DNA of 64,000 bases, taken from Stomoxys calcitrans. Its lineage: Eukaryota > Arthropoda > Insecta > Diptera > Muscidae. Below are positions 12,500 to 24,136 of the stretch, one piece after another (the first letter of the stretch is position 1; each line of letters begins with the position of its first letter). The notes under the pieces were generated by a model. The model was not told the DNA's origin, did no database searches, and was given only the letters and a program-made list of their open reading frames with translations. Made by a program: the position numbers and the translations under genes. The stretch spans positions 65,236,589 to 65,300,588 of the forward strand of contig NC_081552.1 in the NCBI RefSeq assembly GCF_963082655.1. Reading direction: 5' to 3'.

Positions 12500-13665
12500 C
12501 AAAACCAGTAAGGAAAGGAAAAAGTCGGGCGGAGCCGACTATATAATACCCTACACCACCGAGTCTACGTAATTCTTTTAATATATAGCAGTTACATCCA
12601 AAATTTAGTCAGACTTTAATTTTGCATACCCATCGAATAGAAACTTCTACGATTTTCTTACGATGTTACGAATATTGTGGCTTCTACAGCCTTAAAAGTC
12701 GAAATGCATAAATGATATATATGGGAGTTTTATCTAAATCTGATTCGATTTTGATGAAATTTTGCATACGTATTTTATTTTATTTTTTTTTTTTTTTTTG
12801 TATTGGGATGTCAATTAGAACATCTCATAAAAAATTTTGTAGAGATCGGACCAAAATTGTAGCTACTACAGCCTTAAAAGTCGAAACGATTAAAAGATAT
12901 ATATGGGAATTTTACCTAAATCTGGTTCGATTTTGATGACATTTTTTGCATGTAGTGCGACGTCGAATAAAACATCTCCTACAAAATTTTGTAAGGATGG
13001 TACCAAAGTTGTGACTACCACAGCTTTAAAAGTGCATATCGGATGAAAGATATATATGGGAGATATATATAAATCTGATCTGATTCTGATGAAATTTTGC
13101 ACACATACAAGGACGTCACAAAAAGCACTTCGGGCCAAATTTGGTAAAGATCGAATTGTGGCTCCTATATCTTTAAAAGGGCATATCGGATGAAAGATAT
13201 ATATGGGAGCTATTTCTAAATCTGGACCGATTTCAATGAAATTTTACACACATATTGGGACGTCAAAAAAAACTGTTTGTGCCAAATTTTGTAAGGATCG
13301 GACCAAAATTGTGGCTTCTACAGCTTTAAAAGTGGACATCGAATGAATGATATATATATGGGAGCTATTTCTAAATCTAGACCGATTTAAATGAAATTTT
13401 GTACACATGTTGGGACTATATCTAAATCTGGACCGATTTTTTTTAAATCAATAGCGATTTTTTTTTAAATCAATACCTTCTAATCAAGGTACGGGTCGCT
13501 ATTGTCGAATATATAGACAGACAGACGGACATTGCTTAATCGAATCAGGAAGTGATTCTAAGCCGATCGGTATAGCTATCGATGGGTCTAGCTCTTCTCC
13601 TTCTTAGCGTTGCAAACAAATGCACAAATCTATAATACCACCACGTTGGTGTAGGGTATAAAAAT
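12500..13665 (+). mobile_element. Helentron-like element C, full length
   Basis: The 5' palindrome AGTCGG(6 nt)CCGACT is at 12523-12540. The subterminal repeat ATACCCTACACCA is at 12546-12558, and its exact reverse complement is at 13647-13659. Unit points at 12903, 13056, 13203 and 13358 give a period of about 147-155 bp. Units end with TAAATCTGGACCGATTT, as in A and B. A T-run of more than 20 near 12775-12799 enlarges the first unit. A GACA/GACG tract and an AATCAGGAAGTGATTC segment precede the 3' hairpin. No coding capacity is evident. Confidence 0.78.
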
Positions 13666-13681
13666 ATTTAAAACTCAGCAA

Positions 13682-13870
13682 AAAGTGTGTTGTTGCTAGA
13701 AGCATTTGACTGGTTTCATTTATCGGGATGTAATTTTCGACCAAGACAAATCATTAGAAAGAGATGTCAAATGGATCATGGGTGCTTTACAACCATTCCA
13801 TCTGGAGTAAGTTGTAAAGCAAGAAATTGTTCAAAAGAAACAATTTTTGTGATTGTTTGAAACGAAAAGT
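13682..13870 (+). CDS. Unidentified cysteine-rich open frame, possible exon
   Basis: This 62-codon frame ends in TGA at 13868-13870 and lies in a 240-bp island between C and A elements. It has no early ATG; the first Met is residue 35. The product has five cysteines at residues 20, 32, 38, 48 and 53 and a basic RPRQIIRKRC stretch. An acceptor-like GTTGTTGCTAG ends at 13709. A strong donor-like GGA|GTAAGT begins at 13817. A 107-bp internal exon at 13710-13816 is therefore possible, with the last two cysteines then lying in the intron. I recognise no family. Cysteine spacing and splice-like ends favour coding; the short length leaves chance open. Confidence 0.3.
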
Positions 13871-13904
13871 TATTAAAAGTTTCTTTAAGCTCAAATCTTC
13901 ATGG

Positions 13905-15256
13905 TATTTTTTATACCCTCCACCATAAGATGGGGGGTATACTAATTTCGTCATTCTGATTGTAACTACTCGAAATATTCGTCTGAGACCCCATAAAGTA
14001 TATATATTCTTGATCGTCGTGAAATTTTATGCCGATCTAGCCATGTCCGTCCGTCCGTCCGTCCGTCCGTCCGTCCGTCAGTCCGTCTGTCTGTCGAAAG
14101 CACGCTTACTTCCGAAGGAGTAAAGCTAGCCGCTTGAAATTTTGCACAAATACTTCTTATTAGTGTAGGTCGGTTGGTATTGTAAATGGGTCATATCGGT
14201 CCATGTTTTGATATAGCTGCCATATAAACCGATCTTGGGTCTTGACTTCTTGAGCCTCTAGAGTGCGCAATTCTTATCCGATTGGGATGAAATTTTACAC
14301 GACGTGTTTTGTTTTGACATCCAACCAAGTATGGTTCAAATCGGTCTAAAACCTGATATTTCTGCCATATAAACCGATCTTGGGTCTTGACTTCTTGAGC
14401 CTCTAGAGGGCGCAATTCTTATCCGATTGGAATGAAATTTTTCACGACGTGTTTTGTTATAATATCCAACAACTGTGTCAAGTATGGTTCAAATCGGTCC
14501 ATATCCTGATATAGCTGCCATATACACCGATCTGGGGTTTTGATTTTCTTGAGCCTCTAGAGTGCGCAATTCTTATCCGATTGGAATGAAATTTTGCATG
14601 ACGTGTTTTGTTACGATATCCAACAATTGTGCTAAGAATGGTTCAAATCGGTCTATAACCTTATATAGCTGTCATATAAACCGATCTTGGGTCTTGACTT
14701 CTTGAGCCTCTAGAGGGCGCAATTCTTATCCAATTTAAATGAATTTTGGCACGTAGTATTTTGTTATGATATCCAACAACTGTGCCAATATGGTTCAAAT
14801 CGGTTCATAACCTGATATAGCTGCCATATAAACCGATCTGGGATCTTGACTTCTTGAGCCTCTAGAGGTCACAATTATTATCCGATTTGCCTGAAATTTT
14901 GTACGACGGATTCTCTCATGACCATTAACATACGTGTTTATTATGGTCTGAATCGATATATAGCCCGATACAGCTCCCATATAAATCGATCTCTCTATTT
15001 GACTTCTTAAGCCCCCAAAGGGCGCAATTCTTATTCGAATTGGCTGACATTTTACACAGGTCTCCAACATATAATTTAATTGTGGTCCAAACGGGACCAT
15101 ATCTTGATATCGCTCTAATAGCAGAGCAAATCTTTTCTTATATCCTTTTTTTTGCCTAAGAAGAAATGCCGGGAAAAGAACTCGACAAATGCGATCCATG
15201 GTGGAGGGTATATAAGATTCGGCCCGGCCGAACTTAGCACGCCTTTTCTTGTTTTT
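13905..15256 (-). mobile_element. Helentron-like element A, complete
   Basis: The 3' hairpin is at the left (TATACCCTCCACCATAAG from about 13911) and the 5' palindrome with the GCACGCCTTTTCTTGTT terminus is at the right. About five full units lie between. The two 74- and 134-residue frames are array frames, not genes. Confidence 0.82.
14044..14096. repeat. GTCC/GTCT microsatellite of an A element
   Basis: This is an uninterrupted run of GTCC units followed by GTCA, GTCC, GTCT and GTCT. It sits at the fixed site of the mini-me-type microsatellite and is one of the longer pure tracts in the window. Confidence 0.85.
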
Positions 15257-16082
15257 TATAAAATTTGTTTAGAAAAAAAAATCATTTAACAAACATTTTT
15301 CTCAGACATAATTCTATATGAATTTTTTCTTAATTCTTGTTTTACTATTTTAATTGAAACTTTAGCTGTAAAAAAATATTATTAAGAAACGACTTTAAAT
15401 GAATTATTTTACTTGTTAGTCTAAATATAATATTTATTTCAAATAAAACCATATGGTTTTTATCTTGGAATTCCATAATATACAATACAGTATTTAAGGC
15501 AATTGATACGGAGCTCATAGTGGTTAAAGGACGAGAATTCAATCAGAAATTTGTTAGTTCTGTTGGCTTTAACCGTAGATTTGAGCACAGGGAAATATTA
15601 TTTACGAGTAAATCATTTTGAAATAAACCCTTGAATTTTTGATGTTCTTGCAAGAAAATCTTCTAACAATGAAAATAATGTGGAAATAATGATTTCATCA
15701 TTATGCATGAAAATCTTTAATAAAATTTGACGAGTCGAACTGCATGTTTACAAAAAAAAGGTGAGTATTAAGTTGGTGTTTCACAGTGAAATGCCCATGT
15801 TTTTCACGATTACTTTATTTAAAAAGCTACAAAAACATCACGTATAACATAACTCTTTTATTAAAATTTTATCATAAATAATGGGAATATCGTTATGAAT
15901 GAAATCAGAAAGTCCTTTTGCTTCAAAATCTACTATCTACAAAAAGTAATCGAAAAATATATTAATTTTCAAAGTGAAATACGAACTTAATACCCACCTT
16001 AAGTGAAGAAATGTGTTAAAATAACATTATAAAGTTTTATATTACACTTACGTTTGCAGCTAGGTAATTTGGCAAAGAAAGA
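15257..16082. other. AT-rich island, nothing recognised
   Basis: Apart from scattered A/T runs I see no repeat match or convincing exon. The 65-residue minus-strand frame at 15345-15542 has no recognisable domain and low-complexity hydrophobic composition. Confidence 0.4.
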
Positions 16083-16712
16083 AACAAGTAAAAAAGCGTT
16101 AAGTTCGACCTTGGGGCCTAAATTTTATATCCAAATAAGAACCAATCTGGGACAAATTGAAGAGGGCTGACAATGGGCCTAACACAACTCACTGTCCCAA
16201 ATTTCGGTGAAATCGTACAATAAATGTGCCATTTATGGGCCCAAAACCTTAAATCGAGAGATAGGTCTATATGGCAGCTAGATCCAAATCTGGACCAATC
16301 CAATCCAAATTTCAGAAATTATTGGAAGAACCTAATGCAACACACTGTTCCAAATTTCGGCGAAATCGGACAATAAATGCGCCTTTTACGGGTCCAAACC
16401 TTAAATCGAGATATCAACAGCTATATCCAAATCTGAACCGATCTGGGCCAAATTAAAGAAGGATGTCGACTGGGCTAATACTACTCACAGTCCCGAATTT
16501 CAGGAAAATCCGATAATACATGTGGCTTGTATGGGCCTAAGGCCTTAAATCGGCGGATCGGTCTATATCAAGATATAGTCCGATATAAACCATCTTCGAA
16601 CTTAACTTGGATGACATGGATAAAAAAAATCTGTGCAAAGTTTCAGCTCAATATCTTTATTTTTAAAGACTGATTTCAACAGGCACGCTGATCAAGAATA
16701 TATATACTTTAC
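16083..16712 (+). mobile_element. Helentron-like element B, short and decayed
   Basis: The 5' end AACAAGTAAAAAAGCGTTAA is clear, but the palindrome is broken (TTCGACCTTGGGGCC). About three units follow, and then the GATCAAGAATATATATACTT core, where the copy stops and an E repeat begins. The GTCY tract is reduced to a remnant and the 3' hairpin is absent. Confidence 0.65.
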
Positions 16713-17099
16713 TTGCTGGCCCTGGCCTGCTCCACAGAACAAAAGTTTTCTTGGAATATTTAGTTTCGACAATTAAAGAGCTTTAAGTTAAATACCATGC
16801 TACGAATATAGTATATCGCTTGACTAACAGTTTAACAACATAAGTGCTTTTATCTGAATCCCATATGATCTTTATTTGTCTACGAATTTAAGTTTGGATG
16901 TAAGGTGTACTCCATTCTTAAAATACTTTATCTCATGATATCAGATTTAGGGGTGTTTTCGGGGGTGAGGTGGTCTCCCAGACACTTGGTCCTGAAAAAA
17001 TATCAGCATCGTGCACTTCTTTCAAATACCATTTATTTAAACCCCATATTGTTATTGGTTTAGGGGGTTTACACGATGAGGCGTCCCCCAAACACATGG
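16713..17099 (+). repeat. E-type repeat
   Basis: It opens with a diverged start (GCTGGCCCTGGCCTGCTCCAC) and corresponds in reverse to about 30790-31212. Positions 16901-16953 were the source, or the sister, of an identical 53-nt patch inside the next element. Confidence 0.6.
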
Positions 17100-18229
17100 C
17101 CAACAAGTACAAAGGCGTTAAGTTCGGCAGGCCGAACTTTGGATACCCACCACCTCGGGTATATATGTAAACCACCTTTCATCAAAATTCGGTGAAAATT
17201 TCATACCTTATACTCATACCGATCTGAACTATATACGACACGGATGTCGAACATAAGTCACTGTGTCAAATTTTAGTGAAATCGGATTGTAAATGCGCCT
17301 TTTATGGGGCCAAGACTTTCAATCGAGATATCGGTCTACATGGCAGCTATACCCAAATCTGGACCGATTTGGGCAAACTCGCATAACCATGTCGAAGGGC
17401 CTAACACAAAGCAATGTCCCAAATTGCGGCAAAATCGGACAATAAATTCCTCTTTTATGGGCCCTAAACCTTAAATCGTGAGTTCGATCTATATGGCAGC
17501 TATATTCAAATATGGACCGATCTGGGTCCATTGAATTGAATTGAAGAAGGACGTCGAAGAGCCTAACCAAACTCACTGTCTAAAATTTCAGCGACTTCGG
17601 ACAATAAATGCGTCTTTTATGGCCCCAAAACCTAAAACCTAGATATCGGTCTATATAGCAGCTATATCCAAATCTGGACCGATCTGTGCGATATTGCAGA
17701 AGTATGTTAAGGGGCTTAACTTAACTCCCTGTTCCAAATTTCAGCGACATCGGACAATGAATGAGCATTTTATGGGCCCAAAACCATAAATCAAGAAATC
17801 GGTCTATATGGCAGCTATATCCAAATCTGAACCGATCTGGACCACATTGAGGAAATATATCAAAGGGCCTAACACAACTCACTGTCCCAAATTTCAGCAA
17901 AATCGGATAATGAATGTGGCTTTTATGGGCCTAAGGTGTACTCCATTCTTAAAATACTTTATCTCATGATATCAGATTTAGGGGGCCTAACACAACTCAC
18001 TGCCTCAAATTTCAACAAAATCGGATAATAAATGTGGCTTTTATGGGCCTAAGACCCTAAATCAGCGGATCGGTCTATATGGGGGCTATATCAAGATATA
18101 GTCCGATATAGCCCATCTTCGAACTTAACCTGCTTATGGACAAAAAAAGAATCTGTGCAAAATTTCAGCTCAATATCTCTATTTTTTAAGACTGTAGCGT
18201 GATTTCAACAGACAGACGGACAGACGGAT
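17100..18229 (+). mobile_element. Helentron-like element B, 3'-truncated, with templated patch
   Basis: The 5' end has a shortened palindrome (TTCGGCAGGCCGAA). The units are nearly collinear with those of the copy at 61544-62822, including a distinctive TTAAGGGGCTTAACTTAACT segment. At 17932-17984 one unit is replaced by 53 nt of E sequence. The copy stops within its GACAGACGGACAGACGG tract, where an inverted A copy starts. Confidence 0.72.
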
Positions 18230-19184
18230 GAAATTTTGCACGACGTGTTTTGTTATTATATTCAACAACTGTGCCAAGTATAGTTCAAATCGATTCATAA
18301 CCTGATATAGCTGCCATATAAACCGATCTGGGGTCTTGACTTCTTGAGCCTCTAGAGTGCGCAATTCTTATCCGATTGGAATGAACTTTTAAACGAAGTA
18401 TTTGGTTATGATATCCAACAACTGTGCCAAGTATGGTTCAAATCGGTCCATAACCTTATATAGCTGTCATATAAACCAATCTTGGGTCTTGACTTCTTGA
18501 GCCTCTAGAGGGCGCAATTCTTGAATTTTGGCACGTAGTATTTTGTTATGATATCCAACAACTGTGCCAAATATGGTTCAAATCGGTTTATAACCTGATA
18601 TAGCTGTCATATAAACAGATCTGGGGACTTGACTTGAACTTCTAGAGGGCGCAATTTCTATCCGATTTGGCTGAAATTTCGCAAGACGTTTTTTATTGTT
18701 ACTTTCAACAACTATGTCCAAAAAATTACAAGTCGGTTCATAACCTGATATAGCTGCCATATAAACCGATCTTGGGTCTTGACTTCTTGAGCCTCTAGAG
18801 GTCGCAATTATTATCCGATTTGCCTGAAATTTTGTTCGACGGATTCTCTCATGACCATTAACATACCTGTTTATTATGGTCTGAATCGGTCTATAGCCCG
18901 ATACAGCTCCCATATAAATCGATCTCTCTATTTTACTTCTTGAGCCCACAAAGGGCTCAATTTTTATTCGAATTGGCTGACATTTAACACAGGTATCAAA
19001 CATATAATTTAATTGTGGTCCAAACCGGACCATATCTTAATATCGCTCTAATAGCAGAGCAAATTTTTTCTTATATCCTTTTTTTGCCTAAGAAGAGATG
19101 CCGGGAAAAGAACTCGACAAATGCGATCCATGGTGGAGGGTATATAAGATTCGGCCCGGCCGAACTTAGCACGCTTTTACTTGT
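18230..19184 (-). mobile_element. Helentron-like element A, 3' part missing
   Basis: It begins inside a unit (ATGAAATTTTGCACGACG) and runs through about four units to an intact 5' palindrome and GCACGCTTTTACTTGTT terminus. Its first unit abuts the microsatellite of the preceding B copy. One unit has lost about 20 bp near 18523. Confidence 0.75.
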
Positions 19185-19460
19185 TATTTTTAGGGTACTA
19201 TATGAGAGCACACAAAATTTCGCTTAAATCGCACCACCAATCTCCGAGATCTGGCATTTCTGAAAATTAAGGTAAGGGGGACGGTCCGCCCCCCTTCAGA
19301 TATCAAAAAATGTAGTACCCTATTTTCACCACGGGATCATTATGCACCATCTGTGAAAATTTTAAGAAAATAGGTTCAGCCGTTTCTGAGTCTATAAGGA
19401 ACACACAAACATACAAACAAACCTACAAACAAACAAACAAACCTACAAACAAACACAAAT
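19185..19460 (+). repeat. E-type repeat, tail portion
   Basis: It contains the ATTTCGCTTAAATCGC and GGTCCGCCCCCCTT motifs and a GGTTCAGCCGTTT segment. It ends in a long CAAACAAACAAACC-type tract (19404-19460) right before a B element. Confidence 0.6.
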
Positions 19461-21052
19461 TATTATACCCACCACCGAAGGATGGGGGTATATTCATTTT
19501 GTCATTCCGTTTGCAACACATCGAAATATCCATTTCCGACCCTATAAAGTATATATATTCTTGATCAGCGTGAAAATCTAAGACGATCTAGACATGTCCG
19601 TCCGTCTGTCCGTCTGTCTGTTGAAATCACGCTACAGCCTTTAAAAATTGAGATATTGAGCTGAAACTTTGCACAGATTCTTTTTTTGTCCATAAGCAGG
19701 TTAAGTTCGAAGATGGGCTATATCGGACTATATCTTGATATAGCCCCCATATAGACCGATCCGCCGATTTAGGGTCTAAAGCCAATAAAAGCCACATTTA
19801 TTATCCGATTTTGCTGAAATTTGGGACAGTGAGTTGTGTTAGGCCCTTCGATATCCTCCGTCAATTGGGCTCCGATCGGTTCAGATTTAGATATAGCTGC
19901 CATATAGACCGATCCTTCGATTTAGGATCTTAGGCCCATAAAAGCCACATTTATTATCCGATTTTGCTGAAATTTGGGACAGTGGGTTGTCTTAGGCCCC
20001 TCGACGTCCTTTGCAAATTTGGCTTAAATCGGTTCAGATTTGGATATACCTCCCATATAGACCGATCCTCCGATTTATTGTCATAGGCCCATAAAAGCTA
20101 CATTTATAATCCGATTTTGCTGAAATTTGGGACAGTGAGTTGTGTTAGGCCCTTCGATATCCTCCGTCAATTTGGCTCAGATCGGTCTAGATTTGGATAT
20201 AGCTGCCATATAGACCGATCCTCCGATTTGGGGTCTTAGGCCCATAAAAGCCACATTTATTATCCAATTTTGATGAAATTTAGGACAGAGTGTTGTATTA
20301 GGCCATTCGCCATCCTCCGTCAATATGGTTCAGATCGGTTCAGATTTGGATATAGCTGTCATATAGACCGATCCTCAAATTTAGGGTCTTAGGCCCATAA
20401 AAGCCACATTTATTAGCCGATTTTGCTATGATTTGAGGCAGTGAGTTGTGTTAGGCCCTACAACGTCCTTCGTCAATTTGGCTTAGATCGGTTCACATTT
20501 GGATATAGCTGCCATATAGACCGATCCTCCGATTTAGGGTTATATGCCCACAAAAGCTACGATTATTATCCGATTTTGCTGAAATTTGGGACAGTGCGTT
20601 GTCTTAGGCCCTCCGACGTCCTCTGTGAATTTGGCTCAGATCGGTCCAGATTTGGATATAGCTGCCATATAGACCGATCCTCCGATTTAGGGTCTTAGGC
20701 CCATAAAACACGCATTTATTGTCCGATGTCGCCGAAATTTGGGACAGTGAGTAAAGTTAAGTCCCTTGACATACTTCTGCATTATCGCACTGATCGGTCC
20801 ACATTTGGATATAGCTGCCATATAGACCGATCTCTGGGTTTTAGGTTTTGGGGCCATAAAAAGCGCATTTATTGTCCGATGTTGCCGAAATTTGGGACAA
20901 AGAGTAAAGTTAAGCCCCTCCACATATTTCTGCTATGGGACATAAGTTATGAGTTTTGCATCGGATTTTGACGAAAGGTGGTTTACATATATAGCCGAGG
21001 TGGTGGTTATCCAAAGTTCGGCCCGGCCGAACTTAACGCCTTTTTACTTGTT
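19461..21052 (-). mobile_element. Helentron-like element B, complete
   Basis: It runs from TATACCCACCACCGAAGG at the left (3' end) to AACTTAACGCCTTTTTACTT at the right (5' end), with about nine units. The TA core and GTCY tract are at about 19546-19625. The open frames at 20441-20698 and 20726-20971 read the unit in a stop-free frame and are rejected as genes. Confidence 0.82.
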
Positions 21053-21147
21053 ATATATAAGATAGGGTCGCAAATGGATATTTCGATGTGTTACAAACGG
21101 AATGATAAAATCAACATACCCCCATCCTTCGGTGGTGGGTATAAAAA
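21053..21147 (+). mobile_element. Solo B-type 3' end
   Basis: Starting in the TATATA core, this is about 95 bp of B 3' terminus (a TAGGGTCGCAAATGG variant, then CCTTCGGTGGTGGGTATAAA). It directly follows an inverted complete B copy, so an older B copy was probably broken at its core. Confidence 0.65.
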
Positions 21148-21855
21148 GTTTACAACTGCAATAACGTAGAAATGTCTTCGTGCTTCTAGTTTTTCGTCCT
21201 GCCATCATTTCTGATTTTATCTCTTAGAAAATAGTAAATTTAAGGACTTTTAAAGACATGATGGAAATTATTAGCATATACGACTATAGTTGGATACAAT
21301 AATTACCGGACATTTTATCCATCAAAAACGGATTTTCCATCGATTTTAATTAAGTTCGAAGAAGAAATTAGTGACATCATTTAAGCAGAATGAGATGTTA
21401 CTTCGTAAAAATTGGTCAAAATGTATCTTTTGAAATATTTAACAATTATAGTTGCTTTATGTTTTCAGTTTAAAATTTTATTGAAATAAAAGTCATTTAA
21501 AACCAATAGACCGACACAAACAATAACCTGTTGAAATCTTAAAAAAATAATTTGAGAGCAAAAATGTCCGCAATTAAAAAAATTTTATCAAAATACTGAA
21601 GCTGATTTTTCGAAATTCTCGTTATAAAACTAAGGTATTGGCAAAGACAACCTCACTTTGGAGGCTTTGAAAGATTAGGATAGACCTATAAATAGTGTTT
21701 CGACAATCAGTACAAAATTCTGCTCTGACTTTATGACTTTATGACCTAATGTCACCGTCGATGGATCAGTTCTTGCATTTAAAAACGACCACAATTTCCA
21801 AAATTTACTAAATTTGCAGTAACAGAAGTTTTGGCAATTTTAGATTTTGGAAAAA
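21148..21855. other. AT-rich stretch, nothing recognised
   Basis: No repeat family of this window and no protein motif is visible. A direct repeat of GACTTTATGACTTTATGACC at about 21728-21752 is a minor local duplication. Confidence 0.35.
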
Positions 21856-21892
21856 TTTAGTAAGTAAGTTTATTAATAACTTACTTACTAAA
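21856..21892. repeat. Perfect inverted repeat, 15-bp arms and 7-nt loop
   Basis: The left arm TTTAGTAAGTAAGTT (21856-21870) and right arm at 21878-21892 are exact reverse complements around TATTAAT. It sits immediately upstream of the retrotransposon RT fragment. It is not a Rho-independent terminator context. Confidence 0.7.
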
Positions 21893-22870
21893 AGATACAT
21901 TACGTCAGGCTTGGGATCTGTGGATCTAAACAGATGGGTCAGCAGAGGAACACCTCAAGCTGGTATGTCTCCTCTACTTTAGAATACAGCCATTAACAAA
22001 ATATTATTGTCTCTGGAAGAAAAAGGAGTAAAAGTGGTCCCGTGTGCTGATGACCTGGAAATTGCTGTTAAGGGAAAGTTTCCCAGCACTCTAAAAGTTA
22101 TACTTCAGGAGCTCTACGTGTAATAGCAAAGTAGGCAACCGAAGGTCTAGGTATAAATCCGTGCAAGACAGAAGTAGTTCTTTTCAGCGGGAGATACAAG
22201 TTACCCGACCACTCTAGCGTGTGTCAAGCAGAGATCCTTGTAATTAAGGAAGTGATGGAATGGCTAAGATTTAATGTAATTACGAATATTGGCATAAATA
22301 TCTTCTCAGACAGCCAGGCAGCCATTAAATCCCTGGAGAACGAATTTCTGAACACAAAAACCGCCCTCGACTGTCGCAGATCTCTCAACGGGATGGCTGA
22401 ACAGTTCAAGACCAGGCCCTAAGGGCAACGAATGATAGATGGTCACAAAGAGGGGGCTTTGAGCATTCCAAACCTTTGTGGCCTAATCTAGACTTGAAGA
22501 GGTCTACTGCTTTGCTGCCATTGGCTAGAACAGACGTCTCAGTCATTGTATCCGTCATGACAGGTCTAATCGGAAAACATGCTGACTGCTGGTTGCCAGC
22601 AACGACTTTGCAGAAGCTGTGAGGACATCGAAGAAGAAGAGACTATAGAACACCTTCTGTGTGTTCCCCTCACTAGCAGTCAGAAAGAGTTGTACTTTAG
22701 GTTCTCATTTCTTTGCGAACCTGTCTGATTTAGCGGATGTGAACATCCGCAAGTTATTGGGCTTTTTAAAGCGATCTGGATGGTTCAACTGTAGGAACTA
22801 GAAGGCATCTTCCTTCTTCTGTTCCTGTGGTATCACAATGAACGAAAACGTCTGAGTGAGTCTGATGGCA
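21893..22870 (+). pseudogene. LOA/Jockey-like retrotransposon fragment: RT, RNase H, 3' end
   Basis: Reverse transcriptase motifs are readable. RGTPQAGMSPLL near 21935-21975 is the GxPQG-type motif followed by a stop. CADDLEIAV near 22043-22070 is the catalytic YADD motif with Tyr replaced by Cys. An RNase H-like segment follows: AEILVIKEVMEWL, then FSDSQAAIKSL near 22300-22335, which keeps the catalytic Asp. A C-terminal region with a CEDIEEEETIEHL stretch and the LLGFLKR ending matches 5095-5460 inverted. Several stops and frameshifts are present; no active protein is expected. Confidence 0.75.
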
Positions 22871-23176
22871 AACTGATTTTCTTATCTATTAATTCTTTCT
22901 ACTGCGTAATATGTCGTGAATATATAGGAAAATCACCGAGGTGTCCACATAGGGTAGCAATTTTCGCTCATATTTTAAAATTTTTTATGTATGTATTTTT
23001 TTTATGGAGTTGAAAGAAAGATTTTAAATAAGTGTCGGGTTATTTAAGTCAACCCCAATGAGTAGAAAATGTGCAATTTTGTAAAAATAAAAATTCAAAT
23101 TGAAATGATCATAAAATAAAAACCAATAAAGATATCGTTCCAATTTGTACATTGTTTTGTATATAAATGTCTCCTA
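22871..23176. other. AT-rich spacer
   Basis: It may include the 3' untranslated part of the retrotransposon. Nothing else is recognised. Confidence 0.35.
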
Positions 23177-23754
23177 AAAAAGTGAAAATGCGTTAAGTTC
23201 GGCCGGGCTGAACTTTGGATACCCGTCACCTCGGGTATATATGTAAACCACCTTTCGTCATGATCCGGTGAAAAATACATAATTTATGCACCAATAGCAG
23301 CAATATCGAAATATGGCCCGTTTTGGACCAAATTCGGCACGGACATTGAGTGGTCTAATAAGTATAAGTCATTGTTCAATTTTGTAGAACAAAATATCGG
23401 TATTTTTGGTTGCTATATCCAGATATAGACCGATCTGAACCATATGCGACACGGATGTCAAAAAGCCTTACATGACCCACTGCGTCAAATGTCATTGAAA
23501 TCGGATTATAAATGCGCCTTTTATGGGGCCAAGTGTTTAAATCGAGAGATCGGTCTATATTGCAGCTATACCAAATCTGAACCGATCTGGGCCAAATTGA
23601 AGAGCTATATTGAACTCCCTAACATCACTCACTTTCCCAAATTTCGGCGACATCGGACAATAAATGCGCCTTTTATGGGCCCAACACCCTAAATGAAGAG
23701 ATCGGTCTTTATGTCAGCTATATTCACATCTGGAATGATCTGGGCCAAATTCAA
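23177..23754 (+). mobile_element. Helentron-like element B, cut by a Tc1-like fragment
   Basis: The 5' palindrome TTCGGCCGGGCTGAA and the CACCTCGGGTATATATG leader are present. After about two and a half units the sequence switches at 23754/23755, within GCCAAATTCAAG, to a transposase-derived fragment. Confidence 0.72.
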
Positions 23755-24134
23755 GAAAAAATACGGTCCAATGATTCCACCAGCGTACAAACCACACCAA
23801 ACAGTGCATTTTTCGGGATGCATGGGCAGTTCTTGAACGGCTTCTGGTTGCTCTTCACTCCAAATGCGGCAATTTTGCTTATTTACGTAGCCATTCAACC
23901 AGAAATGAGCCTCATCGCTGAACAAAATTTGTCAAAATTTGAACACATTTCGAACCGAACACTGATTTAGGTAATAAAATTCAATGATTTGCAAGCGTTG
24001 CTCGTTAGTAAGTCTATTCATGATGAAATGTCAAAGCATACTGAGCATCTTTCTCTTTGACACCATGTCTGAAATCCCACGTGATCTGTCAAATACTAAT
24101 GCATGAAAATCCTAACCTCAAAAAAATCACCCTT
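23755..24134 (-). mobile_element. Tc1/mariner-superfamily element, 5' part, internally deleted
   Basis: The terminal inverted repeat ends in ATCACCCTT at 24134, followed by TA. Read on the minus strand, a short N-terminal coding start is joined by an internal deletion to the catalytic-domain segment FSDEAHFWLNG (first DDE/D Asp), WSEEQPEAVQ and VWCGLYAGGIIGPYF, and is then truncated. The junction is identical to that in the copy at 26981-27505. It resembles rosa-like (DD41D) transposases from memory, but the clade is uncertain. It cannot make active transposase. Confidence 0.7.
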
Positions 24135-24136
24135 TA

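Noticed and set aside
14041..14100. Short regularly spaced repeats considered as a CRISPR-like array
   Set aside because: These are tetranucleotide GTCC/GTCT repeats without spacers, at the fixed microsatellite site of a eukaryotic element.
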